DNA of 64,000 nt from contig JANPYM010000004.1 of NCBI GenBank assembly GCA_025890175.1, forward strand, positions 813,134-877,133, written 5' to 3'. Both the position numbers and the translations under genes were made by a program. Of this stretch, positions 1-11,386 are shown piece after piece (positions within the stretch are counted from its first letter, which is position 1; the number at the start of each line of letters is the position of its first letter). This stretch comes from Ciborinia camelliae. Taxonomy: Eukaryota; Ascomycota; Leotiomycetes; Helotiales; Sclerotiniaceae. A model generated the notes under the pieces. It saw nothing but the letters and a program-made list of their open reading frames with translations, made no database searches and had not been told where the DNA came from.

Positions 1-27
1 TCGTATTTCCAACGCCCTCATTAACAA

Positions 28-2615
28 TCATGCTCCACCCCTCTGCTCCGCCTTCCTCAAACTCGCAAAATAGCCTTTGGGCCACAAAGTCAAAAGTTCC
101 CCCTCGCTAGGCACTCTCCCCAGACTTTCGCACTTTTGTATTACATTTTGCAAAATTCTGCCTAGTAACTCTTCAGTCATTGGGAACTGCTTGTCCGTAT
201 CAACCTCTTGCGGATTCAGGAATGCATCATCATCGCCCAATAACTCTTCCGCCGATGGTCTCTTATGCTGATCTCTGTTCAGGCAGCTTTTCAATGTTCG
301 AACAAGAGAGTTGGGAACCAAAATACCGCCTACACCATATGCTGGATATTCGATATCATAGCTGAAGTTTATAATCGCTTGACAGCGCTGCAGTTGGTTT
401 TGGATATGAGCGAATGGAGCACGACCGTAGGTCATTTGATAAAGTATACATCCCAAACTCCAAATATCGGATGGTTTTCCAAGTTTCATGAGTTTTGGCT
501 CATTGCGATTTTTTCCATCGGTCGCATTGGAATCCATGAGAGATTCGGGAGACATGTAGTTTGGAGTGCCGATTTGCGTCTCACGGTGAACGTTCACGGT
601 TTCTTCCGTTTGGATTGCATTGGCGATACCAAAATCTATGAGCTTGAGACGGCCCTGGACAAGGACGAAGTTGTGAGGCTTGAGATCGGAGTGAACTATG
701 TCATAAGCGTGAACGGCTTGGAGACATTCAAGCATTTCTTTCCAGTAGTAGCGCACGAAGTTCACGTCCAACTTGGCTTGTTCGGATTTCATGCGAAGAT
801 TTAGGATGGTATTCATATCCAACTCGCCCATCTCCATAAGCTAGTCGAATGTTAGTCGATTCATTTTATATAAGGAATTCCAAGGATATACCGTACCACA
901 CTAAGTATTCCTCTCTCGTCATTCAGCTCGTAGTCATATAAGTGAATTACTCTTTCCACGGAACCCAGCTTTTTCAATAGATCAATTTCACCTTTGAAAC
1001 CCCGTATTGCCGATTCATCTGCATCTTCCAAGGAGACACGCTTTAAAGCAAATATTTTCGAGTTCTCTGCCATTACTCGGTATACTTTCGAACTACCTCC
1101 ACGGCCAATAACATCCAAGCGTGTGAATACCTTCCCATTTACCTTCAACCTATTTCTCCGGTTATTGGCGTGCGATGTAGTAGCGGCACCAGCGGTACTA
1201 GTTGCTGCTTCTAATACGGACATCTTAGGTGGTGGTGGTGCGGGTCTACGAGGAGTATTCTGACTCCGAACAGCTAGAGGGCGCCGTTCCGGAGATCCAG
1301 TAGCACGTACAGAATTCATGTCATAGCTTTCTGGCCGGCTTGGCTTTTCTGCACTATTCATATGTATTACGGGCTGCTTGTTCCGCTTGAAAGTTGGGGG
1401 TGCCTCATTCTCTTGATCATGAGTCGCAGGAAGACCCGGACGTGGAGCTGGTATCTTGAATACGGGTTGTTGCTTTGACGCGGATGGGATTGAGCGAGGG
1501 TCAGATCTCCGAGAGCTAGATAAAGTGGGTGGAGGAGGAGACCTTGAACGCAGGACCGAATTAAGGTCTTTCGAGCTAGGGGGACTGCCTGAAGCAGCAA
1601 AATCTCTGAACGATGAGACTGGAGCCCTTCTGGCTACTTCTAATTCTGGGGTGGGACTTTTATTCTGGCTTTCTGGTTGGTCGTATTGCGATTCCTGACT
1701 TTGAGGTTCTTGACTGGATCCAACATCGTTGCTGTTCGCGTTTTCCTCCATTGGGCTGTGTTCTTCATCCGACTGAGATATCCGCGGTCGTCCTCTTCGA
1801 GCTGGGCCTCTCATAAATGTACCAAACACTTTAGGAACTACACCTCTCTTGACTCTCATTGAATTCTGCAATCCTATGTCTTCACCATACCTCGAACGAC
1901 CAACAGTAGAGGAGTTATATCTCGATACGCTTCCCTGGTTCGCAGCTAAATGTGATCTTGTGACTGTTGAAGGATATTCGTATTGCCCGTCATTCTCATA
2001 CCCATCTTCCTGCGGTGGTGAATCTGGTCTGCCAGAATCTCTACCGGAAGATCCAATTGAAGTTCTACCGATAGATACTCGCACTGTTCTTGGTACTTGT
2101 GCTGGAGTACTAAGATCCAATGCGCTTTCTTCCGCTTTTGGCGCTGCTTGTTGTTCATTGTGCTTCTGAACCGCACTAGATAATGACGCCCCTCTTCGTA
2201 ATGTTGAAGAGCCAGGTGTACCACTCAATCGCACAACTCGTCGTGGATAGGAAGGGCTGTGTTCACTATTCTCCCGCGGCGATTGGTTGTCTCTCGTAGA
2301 TGATTCCAATATACTAGCACTTTCCGCTCTTGTGAATGATGTATGAGGAGGCTCGGGGGTTGTGCGAGCAGTAGTCGAACTCTCCATAATTGAGGCCTCA
2401 TCATTTAGTAAAGCTTTCGTTAAGGCACTCAACTTCATTGGCATTGGAATTTCATCGTCGGAGCTATCGTTGAGGGAATAATGTCGAGCTGTTTCAACAT
2501 CAGGTCGGGTAGAATGTGGTCGGCTAGGGGGTTGTTTATATGCATTTCGTGAAGCTGGTCTTCGGATGACCGCGAATTGACTCGAGCCCATAGGCGTTGG
2601 CGAAGCTGTAGCCAT
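28..2615 (-). CDS. MPS1: Mps1/TTK-type dual-specificity spindle checkpoint kinase
   Basis: Two exons: 2615..897 and 840..28, joined across a 56-nt intron (841..896, GTACGG...TAG) that is in phase 0; product 843 residues. The N-terminal ~490 residues are Ser/Pro/Arg-rich and probably disordered. The kinase domain starts near residue 500 with GRGGSSKVY (glycine loop). It has the ATP lysine in FALKRV (about K525), the catalytic loop HSDLKPHN (about D625), DFG (about D642) and GTPNYMSPE before the APE region. HSDLKP, where most kinases have HRDLKP, is typical of the Mps1/TTK family, which phosphorylates kinetochore proteins and acts in the spindle assembly checkpoint and spindle-pole duplication. 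The start is the ATG followed by ATASPTPMGSSQ; no better ATG lies upstream in frame. The gene is complete, ending 27 bases from the window edge. Identity is strong from the catalytic domain; the N-terminal half has no recognisable domain. Confidence 0.93.
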
Positions 2616-3214
2616 TGAGGATATATGGGTGGATAATAGGCAGTGAATTGAATTGATTCTTGATATTTGTTCAGGGTGACTGTCAAAGAATTGATTTTTA
2701 TATCAATTACATCCTCTTTCAAGCAATAAGGGCAAATTGGGAGAATAATGCGCGTCGATAAACGCGTAGAAGTTTATGAAATGCACTCTTCTGAAAAGAG
2801 TTGTACAGTAGTAGAAAGAAGTTATCGAGAGTTTTCATCGGGGGGTTTTGCTTACCCGGCAACGTAAACAATGCAATCAATGAGAGCCAATCAAATTTGA
2901 CCCGCCAAGAACCTTTTATTATTTGTATCATATTATCTATCAACCGTATGGATCATATCACATCATATCGTATCGTATCTATGGTGGTACCTACCTATTG
3001 TACAAGAAAGCGAAGTAATCCATATCATATATAAATACCTACCTATATAAATATATAATATGATACTTTTCAACATCATCTCTTGATTTTCTTCTCCTTT
3101 TTCAAAATTTAAGAATTCTGAAAGGTTTTATCATTGCCTTGCCTCTGTTCATATCCCGGGCAACAGACTCCACAAATACACTCAGGTACACTGCGGGGTA
3201 TTCACATCACCACC
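2616..3214. other. Divergent intergenic region between MPS1 and the SGNH hydrolase gene
   Basis: About 600 bp shared upstream region of two divergently transcribed genes. It contains an MCB-like ACGCGT (2762..2767), a CCAAT sequence near 2886, and short ATATC/ATCGT tandem runs around 2945-2990. No coding sequence is supported. Confidence 0.6.
2750..2767. promoter_or_regulatory. MluI cell-cycle box (MCB-like) upstream of MPS1
   Basis: GCGCGT (2750..2755) and ACGCGT (2762..2767) lie about 135-150 bp upstream of the MPS1 start codon. ACGCGT is the core bound by the MBF G1/S factor in fungi. A cell-cycle kinase next to it makes the site plausible, but a 6-mer can occur by chance and binding is inference. 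Confidence 0.3.
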
Positions 3215-4033
3215 ATGCTTATTCTAAATCCAATTCGAATCCTATGTTTTGGTAATAGTCTTACCCAGGGCTTTCCAATCAATCACCCATACGCAATTGC
3301 ATTGGAAGATGCTTTTCAGACCTCTTCACCCTACATCTCGATAAGTACGGATGTACAAGGATTGCCAGGGGATCAAGTTGTTAGTCCTCCTGGATACTAC
3401 TTACCAAGACTAGATATCTTGTGTAAGTGATGTTCTGTTCCTTTTGCATCATGTTTATGGTTGTAGCTATCATCGCATTGGCGGGGGGGCTGCTATTGAT
3501 ACGAACCCTAAATTACATATACTAATCCATCTCAGACAATGAGATCGAGATTCCTTACAGCTGGATGGTCGTACTAGGAGGGACTAACGACCTGAACCAA
3601 AATCGAGATGCCGACACCATCTTTGAATACTTGATGAAAGTCTGGGAATACGCTCTTTCTCGGGGAACTCAAGTCTTAGCCTTGACTGTCCCGGAATGTG
3701 GTGCATGTAGTCCAGAACTTGATCAACAAAGAGATTATCTGAATGATATGATTCGAGCTCATCAAGCAGAGAATTTGTAAGGGTTCTTCCAGGAGCCCGA
3801 GGAAGAAAGCTAATTTGCCCTCTAGTCATATATTGGACCTTCATGATGCTATACCGTATTGGAGCATGCCAGAAGAGGAACGCAGACGTATCTGGATTGA
3901 TGGTGTCCACTTTACTGAGGAGGGATATGATTTGATGGGGGCCTTGATTGGCGGTGAACTTCACAGGTTAATGTCTGGTAGGGAATCAAAGAACGAGCAA
4001 GGGCAAAAATCTCTGATGTTTCAAGGAAGGTAG
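3215..4033 (+). CDS. SGNH/GDSL-type esterase or lipase
   Basis: Three exons: 3215..3422, 3536..3776 and 3826..4033, with introns of 113 nt (GTAAGT...CAG) and 49 nt (GTAAGG...TAG); joining them keeps one frame. The start is ATG 3215 in CACCATG; the frame is open further upstream but has no other ATG. The product is about 218 residues, a usual length for a single-domain SGNH hydrolase. Block I FGNSLTQG carries the nucleophile Ser, block III is GGTNDL with the oxyanion Asn, and block V DGVHFTEEGYDLMG carries the catalytic Asp and His. No signal peptide is visible, so it is probably intracellular. The family hydrolyses ester bonds in lipids or acetylated sugars; the substrate cannot be told from sequence. 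Confidence 0.9.
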
Positions 4034-4307
4034 AACGCTGAAGAGCTGCAAGATTTCCTTTCAAGACTTTGTCGCTTGGTGAGATTAATGACCTTGGCTG
4101 AGGCTAGGTAGGTAATATAAACTTAGACAGTTGATAGAGATAGTCAATTAAATATTTTTCCTCATGATTATCATATTGATCTATTCTTCGTTATTATCAT
4201 AAATGTCATGGTGAACCTCGTCCCGCTGAAACTCCTCTATTGCCATGCAGTGACCACACCTAACGCCAATATTGTATCGTATAATTCATTTCGTATCATG
4301 GCTGCTT

Positions 4308-5609
4308 TCATACCACCAGATTCGCAGCAACAAAGTCCTAAGACATATTAGCAGTGCCAGTAAAGAATATCAAATGTCTCCTTACCGGATAAACAAGCTG
4401 TAACTCAGAAGTGACTTTCTCAACTTCTTCGGCCAAGCCTTGAACATTAGCATCCCATCTTCTCAATTCCTTCCCAACAATGCCTTCAGCTCTACCGCTG
4501 CCTTTCTCTCCGGTAGCTTCCCCGCCTTCAAACCAAATAAGTCTCTCTACTTGATCAATCCTACCAAGTAACCGACCTTGTTCAATCATGCTCGCCGTAG
4601 TCTCCTCGGCTTTGTCTCCATCAAGATTCAATATGTCTCCAAGAGCCTCGAAATGAATGTTGTTATACAACCTCGATGCAGCTCTCAAATTATGCTCGAC
4701 GACCGCTCTCTGCAATACCGTAGTACCGTCTTGGGTCTTTGCTAGTTGATGTGGAGCCAATCCTTCTGCAAACTTGGATACTTCGTCTGGGGTCAATAGA
4801 CGATCCAGGAACATCTTTTCTAAGATACCAAACTCATCTAAGCCTGCAACTCGCTCGTCCTTGTATAATCTCCCCAAAGCACGACTTCGAAGAGGACCGG
4901 CAGGTGCCAGAACAGCACACTTGATGGCCATACTGAGAGTATGTAAACGCTCTTCCTCGGCGATAACAGGCAAGAAACTGATATCCTGGTAGCCCTGAGC
5001 AGCAGCTAAGAAATTCCTCCTAGCATCGTGGATACGTGCTTGGCTGAGTTGAAAATGCAGATTCATGTCGCGGTCAGAGACTGTATATATGACGTTCTTG
5101 GCTTTGTTCAAGTATTGCTCTGCGAGCGTCGTGTCATCCACCTCGAGATAGTTGCGAGTAATACGAATCCAACAACGGACCTTTTCCTCATTTGTGACTT
5201 TCCGTTGCGATGATTCGAGAACGATACCAGCTAATATCTTTGCAGCTGCGAGGTTGTCTTCATCTTCTTCGTACGCTGTGGCCATCATCTCACGGATTTG
5301 AGCATTTTGTTCTTCGAATGAGGATGCTTGTTCACCAAGTGTCGATAAAGCATGTTCACCAACTTTAATCTTAGCCGCGTTGCTCTGTATGGCCTTAAGT
5401 GCATCGACAAATGCTATGATAACAGATCGAGTTGAAACTATTCCTAAAGCATCTGCGAATGTGGCATCAAAAATGGCGATCAAGTCGTCAGGTAACTCTG
5501 CTGGTGAAGATGTAAATTGGGCGTTTGATAGGAGGACAGTGTAGCCTTGTTGTTTTTCCTCTGAGCCTGCAATCTGCTGCAGAGCTTCTGCTGTCTTTTT
5601 GGATACCAT
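4308..5609 (-). CDS. csn4: COP9 signalosome complex subunit 4
   Basis: Exon 1 5609..4386 and a final exon of only ten codons (4337..4308), joined over a 48-nt intron 4338..4385 (GTAAGG...TTAG with a CTAAT branch site); product 417 residues. The body matches CSN4: an N-terminal helical-repeat region, SFEEQNAQIREMMA, the NYLEVDD segment, KDERVAGLDEFGILEKMFLDR and a PCI winged-helix region near residues 240-370 (VVEHNLRAASRLYNNI, EQGRLLGRIDQVERLIWFE). The COP9 signalosome removes Nedd8 from cullin-RING ubiquitin ligases; in filamentous fungi it links light, development and secondary metabolism. ATG 5609 is chosen because it aligns with the start of other CSN4 proteins and an in-frame stop lies upstream. 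A CCAAT box lies near 5758, about 150 bp upstream. Confidence 0.93.
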
Positions 5610-8600
5610 GATGACCTCACTTTGGGTTGTCGCAATACTGTGGAGTTTTGTAAGAAGAGATTCAAGTTTATTATTTGTCGAGGCCGAGGCTGTGTGATGG
5701 AGTTAGATGGCGGGGGTGCTTCTGAAAGGCTGATGCCAAGCTCGGACATTTTATGAGCCAATCAAATTCACCATCAGAACACCTTTAATCCTAAAAGACA
5801 TTTGATTTGTTAGGCATAAAACATACTTGAAAAAGACAATAAGACAATGTTCATTCAAACAAATCATCAAAAAATCATATTCAGTCAATCACCGATTCAT
5901 TCTTGATGCCCATCAAGACTTGAAGCACCATGGCATCCCAAGTGCAGTAGATATCAATGCGAATATCTAATGATACCCTTGCCCGCATCTTTGATATCGG
6001 GATGTGGAAGGCGAGGGATTGAAAGCTTTGAGAATAGAGGTGGCGGGACAATGTTCTTCGATGATTTTGTCAACATTACCATTCGATTCAACATCGGGGT
6101 TTGTATCGATCATGGGCGGCAAGGGAAACTCTGTTCCTTAGTCGAAAGTGAGGGGGAGAATGGGGGTTTGATAGGGGGTTATCGTTTCGGGTCAGGAGAC
6201 TGATGAAGATACTGCCGGAATTTAGTATTGGGCTGAATGTTTATGAAATTGGGCTGAAAATCTTGTGAAATCTACATAGACCAAATATATCTAATGATTA
6301 TTGTAATTGTCTATTGTCTATTGGTACTGTTTGTTCAGATGTGCATCTTGTCGGAGTTGTAAGATTCAACATTACGCACCCTTGTTCTGATAGATCGGTT
6401 CGAGGGAAAATGCATCATGTGGACCTTTCACACCTTTCGGCGCAGATATGTAATGACAATTGCAGGTGTTAAGATAAAATTTGTATTGGGAACCAAGTGA
6501 GATATGGTTTGGAACTTGAATCTACTGTGTCAATTTCCGTAAGGAACGTCCCACAGCTTCTGCAATTTCTCGCCAAATTTTCTTGGGGGGAGTCAGGAGA
6601 CCCCTCATATCTGGAGTGGAAGGAGATACCTAATCATGGGAACTATTATTCTTCGTATAATATAATTAAAATTTCCAATGTGGATTTTTAGTATGAGATT
6701 ATTTAGGTAAATTCTCCATGAGCTATGCAACAAAAGTCTGAAATCACGGGAACTATTGTCTCTAGCATGAAAGCTAAGGTCTCGAAACAAACAACATATG
6801 TTCTTCATTTGAGATGTTCAACTTAAACCGACCAAGATCAAGTATGCAAATTGCGTCTCATCCCAATGTAAGATGGCTTTGATACTGCAGGTCGAACGTT
6901 AATATCATAACCGACTACCATCCCAAGCTCAAATAATGCTACATTCAATGATTGATTTTCCTAATGACCAACTCTCGAATTAGAGAATCTCGTATCGGTC
7001 TCCTCTTTTATTATGTGAATCGTATCTTCTACCAGCAGAAGTAAGAATTGATCATCCTCTATCTCTACCTCTACCTCTACTTTCAAGATCCTCAACTTCA
7101 ACACTTGATACCTAGTCGATGATATCACCACGTTGAGCCAAGTCATATCCTTGGCACTATGATTTCGAGTTGTAGCTACAATTGCTGAAATGCGGTTGGT
7201 AATGTTATAGAAAAGGCTTGAATGCTTTCAGCCGCTTGAGTTGCAAGCTTTGGAACTATTGATGAGAGAAATGATGAGTGATTTCTGAAATATGCCCAAT
7301 TCGACGAATATCGGTTCTGGGATTTCCATGGAGTCAAAGAGGGGTACTGACCCATGCCATTATCACCGCAATCATAACGCATGAAACGTGCATCAATATT
7401 TGCCACGCAAAAAAATCGGTATCACTGATGATAACAAGCTTATATCGAACAGTACTGGTTCATATAAAGTAACTCGCGGTAAACCTTGGCAGTATAGGAA
7501 TAGTTGATAAGTTATTTATTAGGTAAGGTTATGCACAATGTTACTCTCAATATGGATCTCTTTTTAATAATATACAGTAGGTACACTGTACAGTGTAGGT
7601 AGGATCGGTTTCAGATGTCCCCATTCGCTACTTTTGAAACTTTATTTATTACCAGTTGACATGCAGTGAAGTATGGTGCAGTATGGTGCAGTAGCTGTTG
7701 CTAATAATAAGGTAGTACCTGAATGATTATTCCGTAAAAAGGCAAAGCATATGAAAATAAACATGACTAAGCCAAAATAAGTAAAGATTAATTGGTAGAT
7801 AATATAATATAAACACCCGGACCTGGACCTGGACCTGGAAGCACCAGTCCTGATATAATAATAAAAAGTCCCCCTCTCCCTTATATATACCTACCTTATA
7901 TACCTAGATATTATTACCTCAATAATAATAATAAGATCATTGAAAAAAAGTAAACAAATCAAATCAATTTTATTTAAAAGGATTTTTGACCATTACTGTA
8001 CGCGAATTTCACCTACCTTACCTTATCTAACTAAATTAAGTACAAAGTAAATACAGTAGAACCCGCTTATACCGGCCACGTTTATACCGGAATCCCGCCT
8101 ATACCGGCCATTTTTTTCAACCACCTCATTTTTGGGTGCGTATACCGGAAATCCGGTATTTTTGCCTATACCGGCGGGATTTTGAAAAATCCGGTATAAA
8201 AATTGCAGGGAAATGGCTCGAGCGTAAGCCTATCACATGATTTTTTTATAAAATTTTGAAAAATTTTGAGGGGCTGATTTTCAATGAGACTGAAAATTTT
8301 GAGGCTGATCATACAAAAAATGGTTGATGCCTTATTGCCTAACCCGCATATACCGGAATCCCGTTTATACCGGATCTAATTGGTCGAATTTTCTTGGCCG
8401 GTATAAGCGGGTTCTACTGTAAACAAAGTTAAAGTTACGCGGCATAAGATAATATAATATAAAGGAAGGAAGATACCTCCTCCTATATTTCGCAACAAAC
8501 GAGAAGTCGCAAACTACCCCAGGTGGTAAATAAACATCATCCATCTTTCATCTTCCATCCTCCCTTGACTTTTCCTTTCTCTTTCCCATTCCCACAAAGT

Positions 8601-8780
8601 CCCCCTCACACTCTCATCAACAACAATACCTACCATACCGGTAATTCATTAAACACATTGAACGCATTGAACGTCGCGCAATCCGAGACATCTCCATCTG
8701 TCATAATTTGACCACGACTTCTTCTCCACATCAACCTGCATCTGTTGTGCATTTCAACATAAGCCATCGCAGCCTCCAAA
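5610..8780. other. Long AT-rich gene-free region
   Basis: Over 3 kb between the divergent CSN4 and NTF2-like genes. Only short, codon-poor open frames occur, and none has a splice pattern or protein character I trust. The stretch holds the MITE at 8054..8419, a 14-bp perfect palindrome at 7583..7596 (ACACTGTACAGTGT), a hexamer tandem (ACCTGG near 7817-7840) and many TACCTA/TAGGTA words. The last ~300 bp before 8781 is CT-rich and likely holds the 5' UTR of the next gene. Confidence 0.55.
8054..8419. mobile_element. Non-autonomous MITE, Tc1/mariner-pogo type
   Basis: A 366-bp element bounded by perfect 25-bp terminal inverted repeats: CAGTAGAACCCGCTTATACC followed by GGCCA at the left end, and the exact reverse complement at the right end. 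It is flanked by TA on both sides (8052..8053 and 8420..8421), the target duplication of the Tc1/mariner superfamily. The interior has no open frame for a transposase and carries nine copies of TATACCGG (seven forward, two reverse), including two longer TATACCGGAATCCCG copies. Pogo/Fot-like fungal elements begin with CAGT-type ends, so I assign it there. Mobilisation would need a transposase supplied from elsewhere. Confidence 0.9.
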
Positions 8781-10568
8781 ATGTCACTTCAGTCTGTTTA
8801 TAAACAGTTTCTTGCTTCCCCAAACCCCTCCTTACTCGCAACTGATGCCTCTCTTCACTTCATCACGACTCTTATTTCCTTTCATGGATCTTCCAATATT
8901 GTCAAGCATTTAAATGGCCAAGAATATCAACTCAAGAAGAAAGAAGAGACATTTCTAAATATTGTGGAAGGCACCAGCTCCATCGCCGCAGAAATTCACA
9001 CAACCGTCGAATTCAAAACATCTGGAGGATCCTACCTGCCTGGACTGGATGACAACTTTCTTGCTGATCGTACAGTAACCTTTCCAATAGTAAGTTTGAT
9101 ATCATATGTTTCATGATATTCGCATACTAATTAATAATGGCAGATCCATATCGTCAGTTTCGATGCCAATGGCAAGATCCAACAAATTCGACAAAACTGG
9201 GACCAAGGCTCACTCCTCAAACTGATTGATGTTATCGGGAGGACTGGACGAAATTGGCCAATACGCGATGGAAAAGATCAGATAAAGCTCATCGCCTCAA
9301 GTGTTAGAAGTTCTGGTACATCAGACACCGCTTCAAACGCAGACTCTCTCGCTCGGGCCAGAGGTAACTCCAACAGTGCCACGCGCGATCCTCACGCAAG
9401 CCTTTCCCTGTTTGCCCCTCGTAAAGATGTTGTACAAGAGTCCCGTCCAGCTGCTGTAGAAATCAGTGTATCTGCAAAGCCAGAACCTCGCGATTATCAC
9501 GATCTTTTTGTTGGTAACCAATCTGGTCCTTCAGATCTTCCAGACGACCCCTCCCCGTCTAAAGTTGGCTCCAAGGCAGGCTCTTCTAAGAAATTTGCAC
9601 CATCTCGGCTCTTCGATGCTAATGAGGAACAATCTACGTCAGATAGCCCTGCTAACCATGAGAAATCCAAGGATCCCATGTACCGCCCGAATCCAGCTAG
9701 ATATGAACACTTTGATTTCACAGATGCGCCAGAGGAAGAAGAACCCATTCGGCCGGCAACTGGCAAAGGTTGCAAGGGTCAACATCAAAGCCAATGGGGA
9801 TTCGATGATTTTCAAACACCGCAAAAAATTGTTCCCACCAAAGTTCTTCGTGCGGCTGAAGTCCGTCATTGGGGTAACAGTGATGATGAGGTCTTGGATA
9901 CTCCGGTGAAGATGAAGAAGGCCGAAAAACCTCGCAAGGATGCTCAAACCCATTTTGAATTCCAAGATGAAGGCACTCCACAACAAGAACGTCGCATCGT
10001 TGGCCGACCCCGTGGACAAGGACACAATAACGGACTTGGGCTCTATAAAGATATTTTGTTTGATGAGAATGGAAGTGAGACACCAGCTTCGAAGAAGCAA
10101 GTTGCAGGTCTTGCCAAAGTCAAGGACAGACATAAGGACTTTGATCCGCATTTCAGCATGACTGATGACTCGCCAGTTACTGGACAGGTCCCTGCTCACA
10201 TGGGAGAAGATAGAGCTAAAGCTGTAAAGATGATGGATGCCAACTGGGACACATATGATCAATCTCCTATTGAGAAGAATCCCCGAAAAGAAAACGACCC
10301 CTCTTCACCAATCCGCTCCAATTCTACTAAAGAGCCCCTGTCAGAAATAAACATCGCTTCAAACCGTAACCCCCAAAATACGGGCATCAAGACAATGGGT
10401 GATGGTATGGGTGGTAATAAGGGTGCAGGGAGAAGCTGGGGATTCGGAGATGATTCTGATGGAGAAGAAGCTGGTGGTCTCAATGGCGTAGGAAGCAAAT
10501 TCCGAAATGGTCGCCCGGGCAAAGCACAAAATCAGAAAGCTAGCGGTGGTGGTTTCTGGGATTTCTAA
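8781..10568 (+). CDS. NTF2-like domain protein with repeated acidic-aromatic motifs
   Basis: Two exons, 8781..9089 and 9144..10568; the 54-nt intron has GTAAGT, a TACTAAT branch site and CAG. Product 577 residues. Residues ~1-150 look like an NTF2-like cone fold (VYKQFLASPNPSLLATDASLHFITT..., then VSFDANGKIQQIRQNWDQGSLLKLIDVIG). The rest is Ser/Lys/Asp-rich and probably disordered. It carries spaced short motifs: HFDFTD, HFEFQDEGTP and HFSMTDDSP, plus tryptophan motifs QWGFDDF, SWGFGDD and a C-terminal GFWDF. These look like linear binding sites for a partner protein. I do not know a function; the NTF2 fold alone does not decide between a transport role and a scaffold. The start ATG follows a CT-rich leader and is the first in frame. 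Confidence 0.85.
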
Positions 10569-11386
10569 TCTATGGAAGCTAAGACAGGAATGGGTTGTTG
10601 GCTGACCGAGTGTGCGTTACGAGAGATGAGATTATGATCATACAATATCGGCTTCGAATTCATTTTCTTTTTCGGTGTGGTAGGACTGGGTGTTGATAAG
10701 TTGTTTTGGTGGATGATGAGTCGCCACACGACCAAGTTTATTTATTTGTCTGGTCTCCATTTTACATTTCTTTTGGTGCGTTATTTTCCAATTTGAGGGA
10801 GGGGGATTTGTCTATCTGTGTGTTTCTTTGCGTCAGCATACGCAATGGTAGGATAGAGGGGAGGCAAGAGCATATCAGTTGGGAAAGACAATCAAACGGG
10901 ATCCGTTCCATGTATTTGTTACAATTATGTATTGTTTTGGCTGTTAGGGTATGGAGATATCAAAAATGCAATGGACCTTTTATCAATTTTGTTGTAGAGC
11001 ACTGGTATTCTTTTGTGAGACTACCTACTCTATGAGATGAAGTTGGACCCTTTGTGATATGTGATGTGAATATGAACTTCTAGAATATTATAATAACCCA
11101 TTACTTCTAAGCTTCTTAGGTAGCTTGCTGTCTGACCTGTCTATCTTGTGCATAACGTCTATCATGCCATGCAAACTCCAATGCAAATATTTAGGTATTC
11201 AAATTCTAGCCTCATCTCTGCAACCGTCTATCTATCGTAAAATCCACCAGTCGGCAAAACTTCCCTACTTGGCTCTCCTAATCTATCCCCGCTATCTATG
11301 CCCGAAATCAAAACACCACCATTTATTTCCCTCTTTGCACACGCCTCTCCTATCTCACCCCCTCTCCACACTAGTGCGTGCTTGCC
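10569..11386. other. Convergent 3' intergenic region
   Basis: About 820 bp between the ends of two convergent genes. It should hold both 3' UTRs and polyadenylation signals. I see no coding feature in it. Confidence 0.5.

Noticed and set aside
265..804. 179-codon plus-strand open frame
   Set aside because: It lies wholly antisense to the Mps1 kinase domain, whose motifs are beyond doubt.
5970..6203. 77-codon plus-strand frame with Gly-rich end
   Set aside because: No motif, no splice partner, and it sits in AT-rich gene-free DNA.
9639..10262. 207-codon minus-strand open frame
   Set aside because: Antisense to exon 2 of the NTF2-like gene; its composition is a mirror of that gene's codon pattern and it has no motif.
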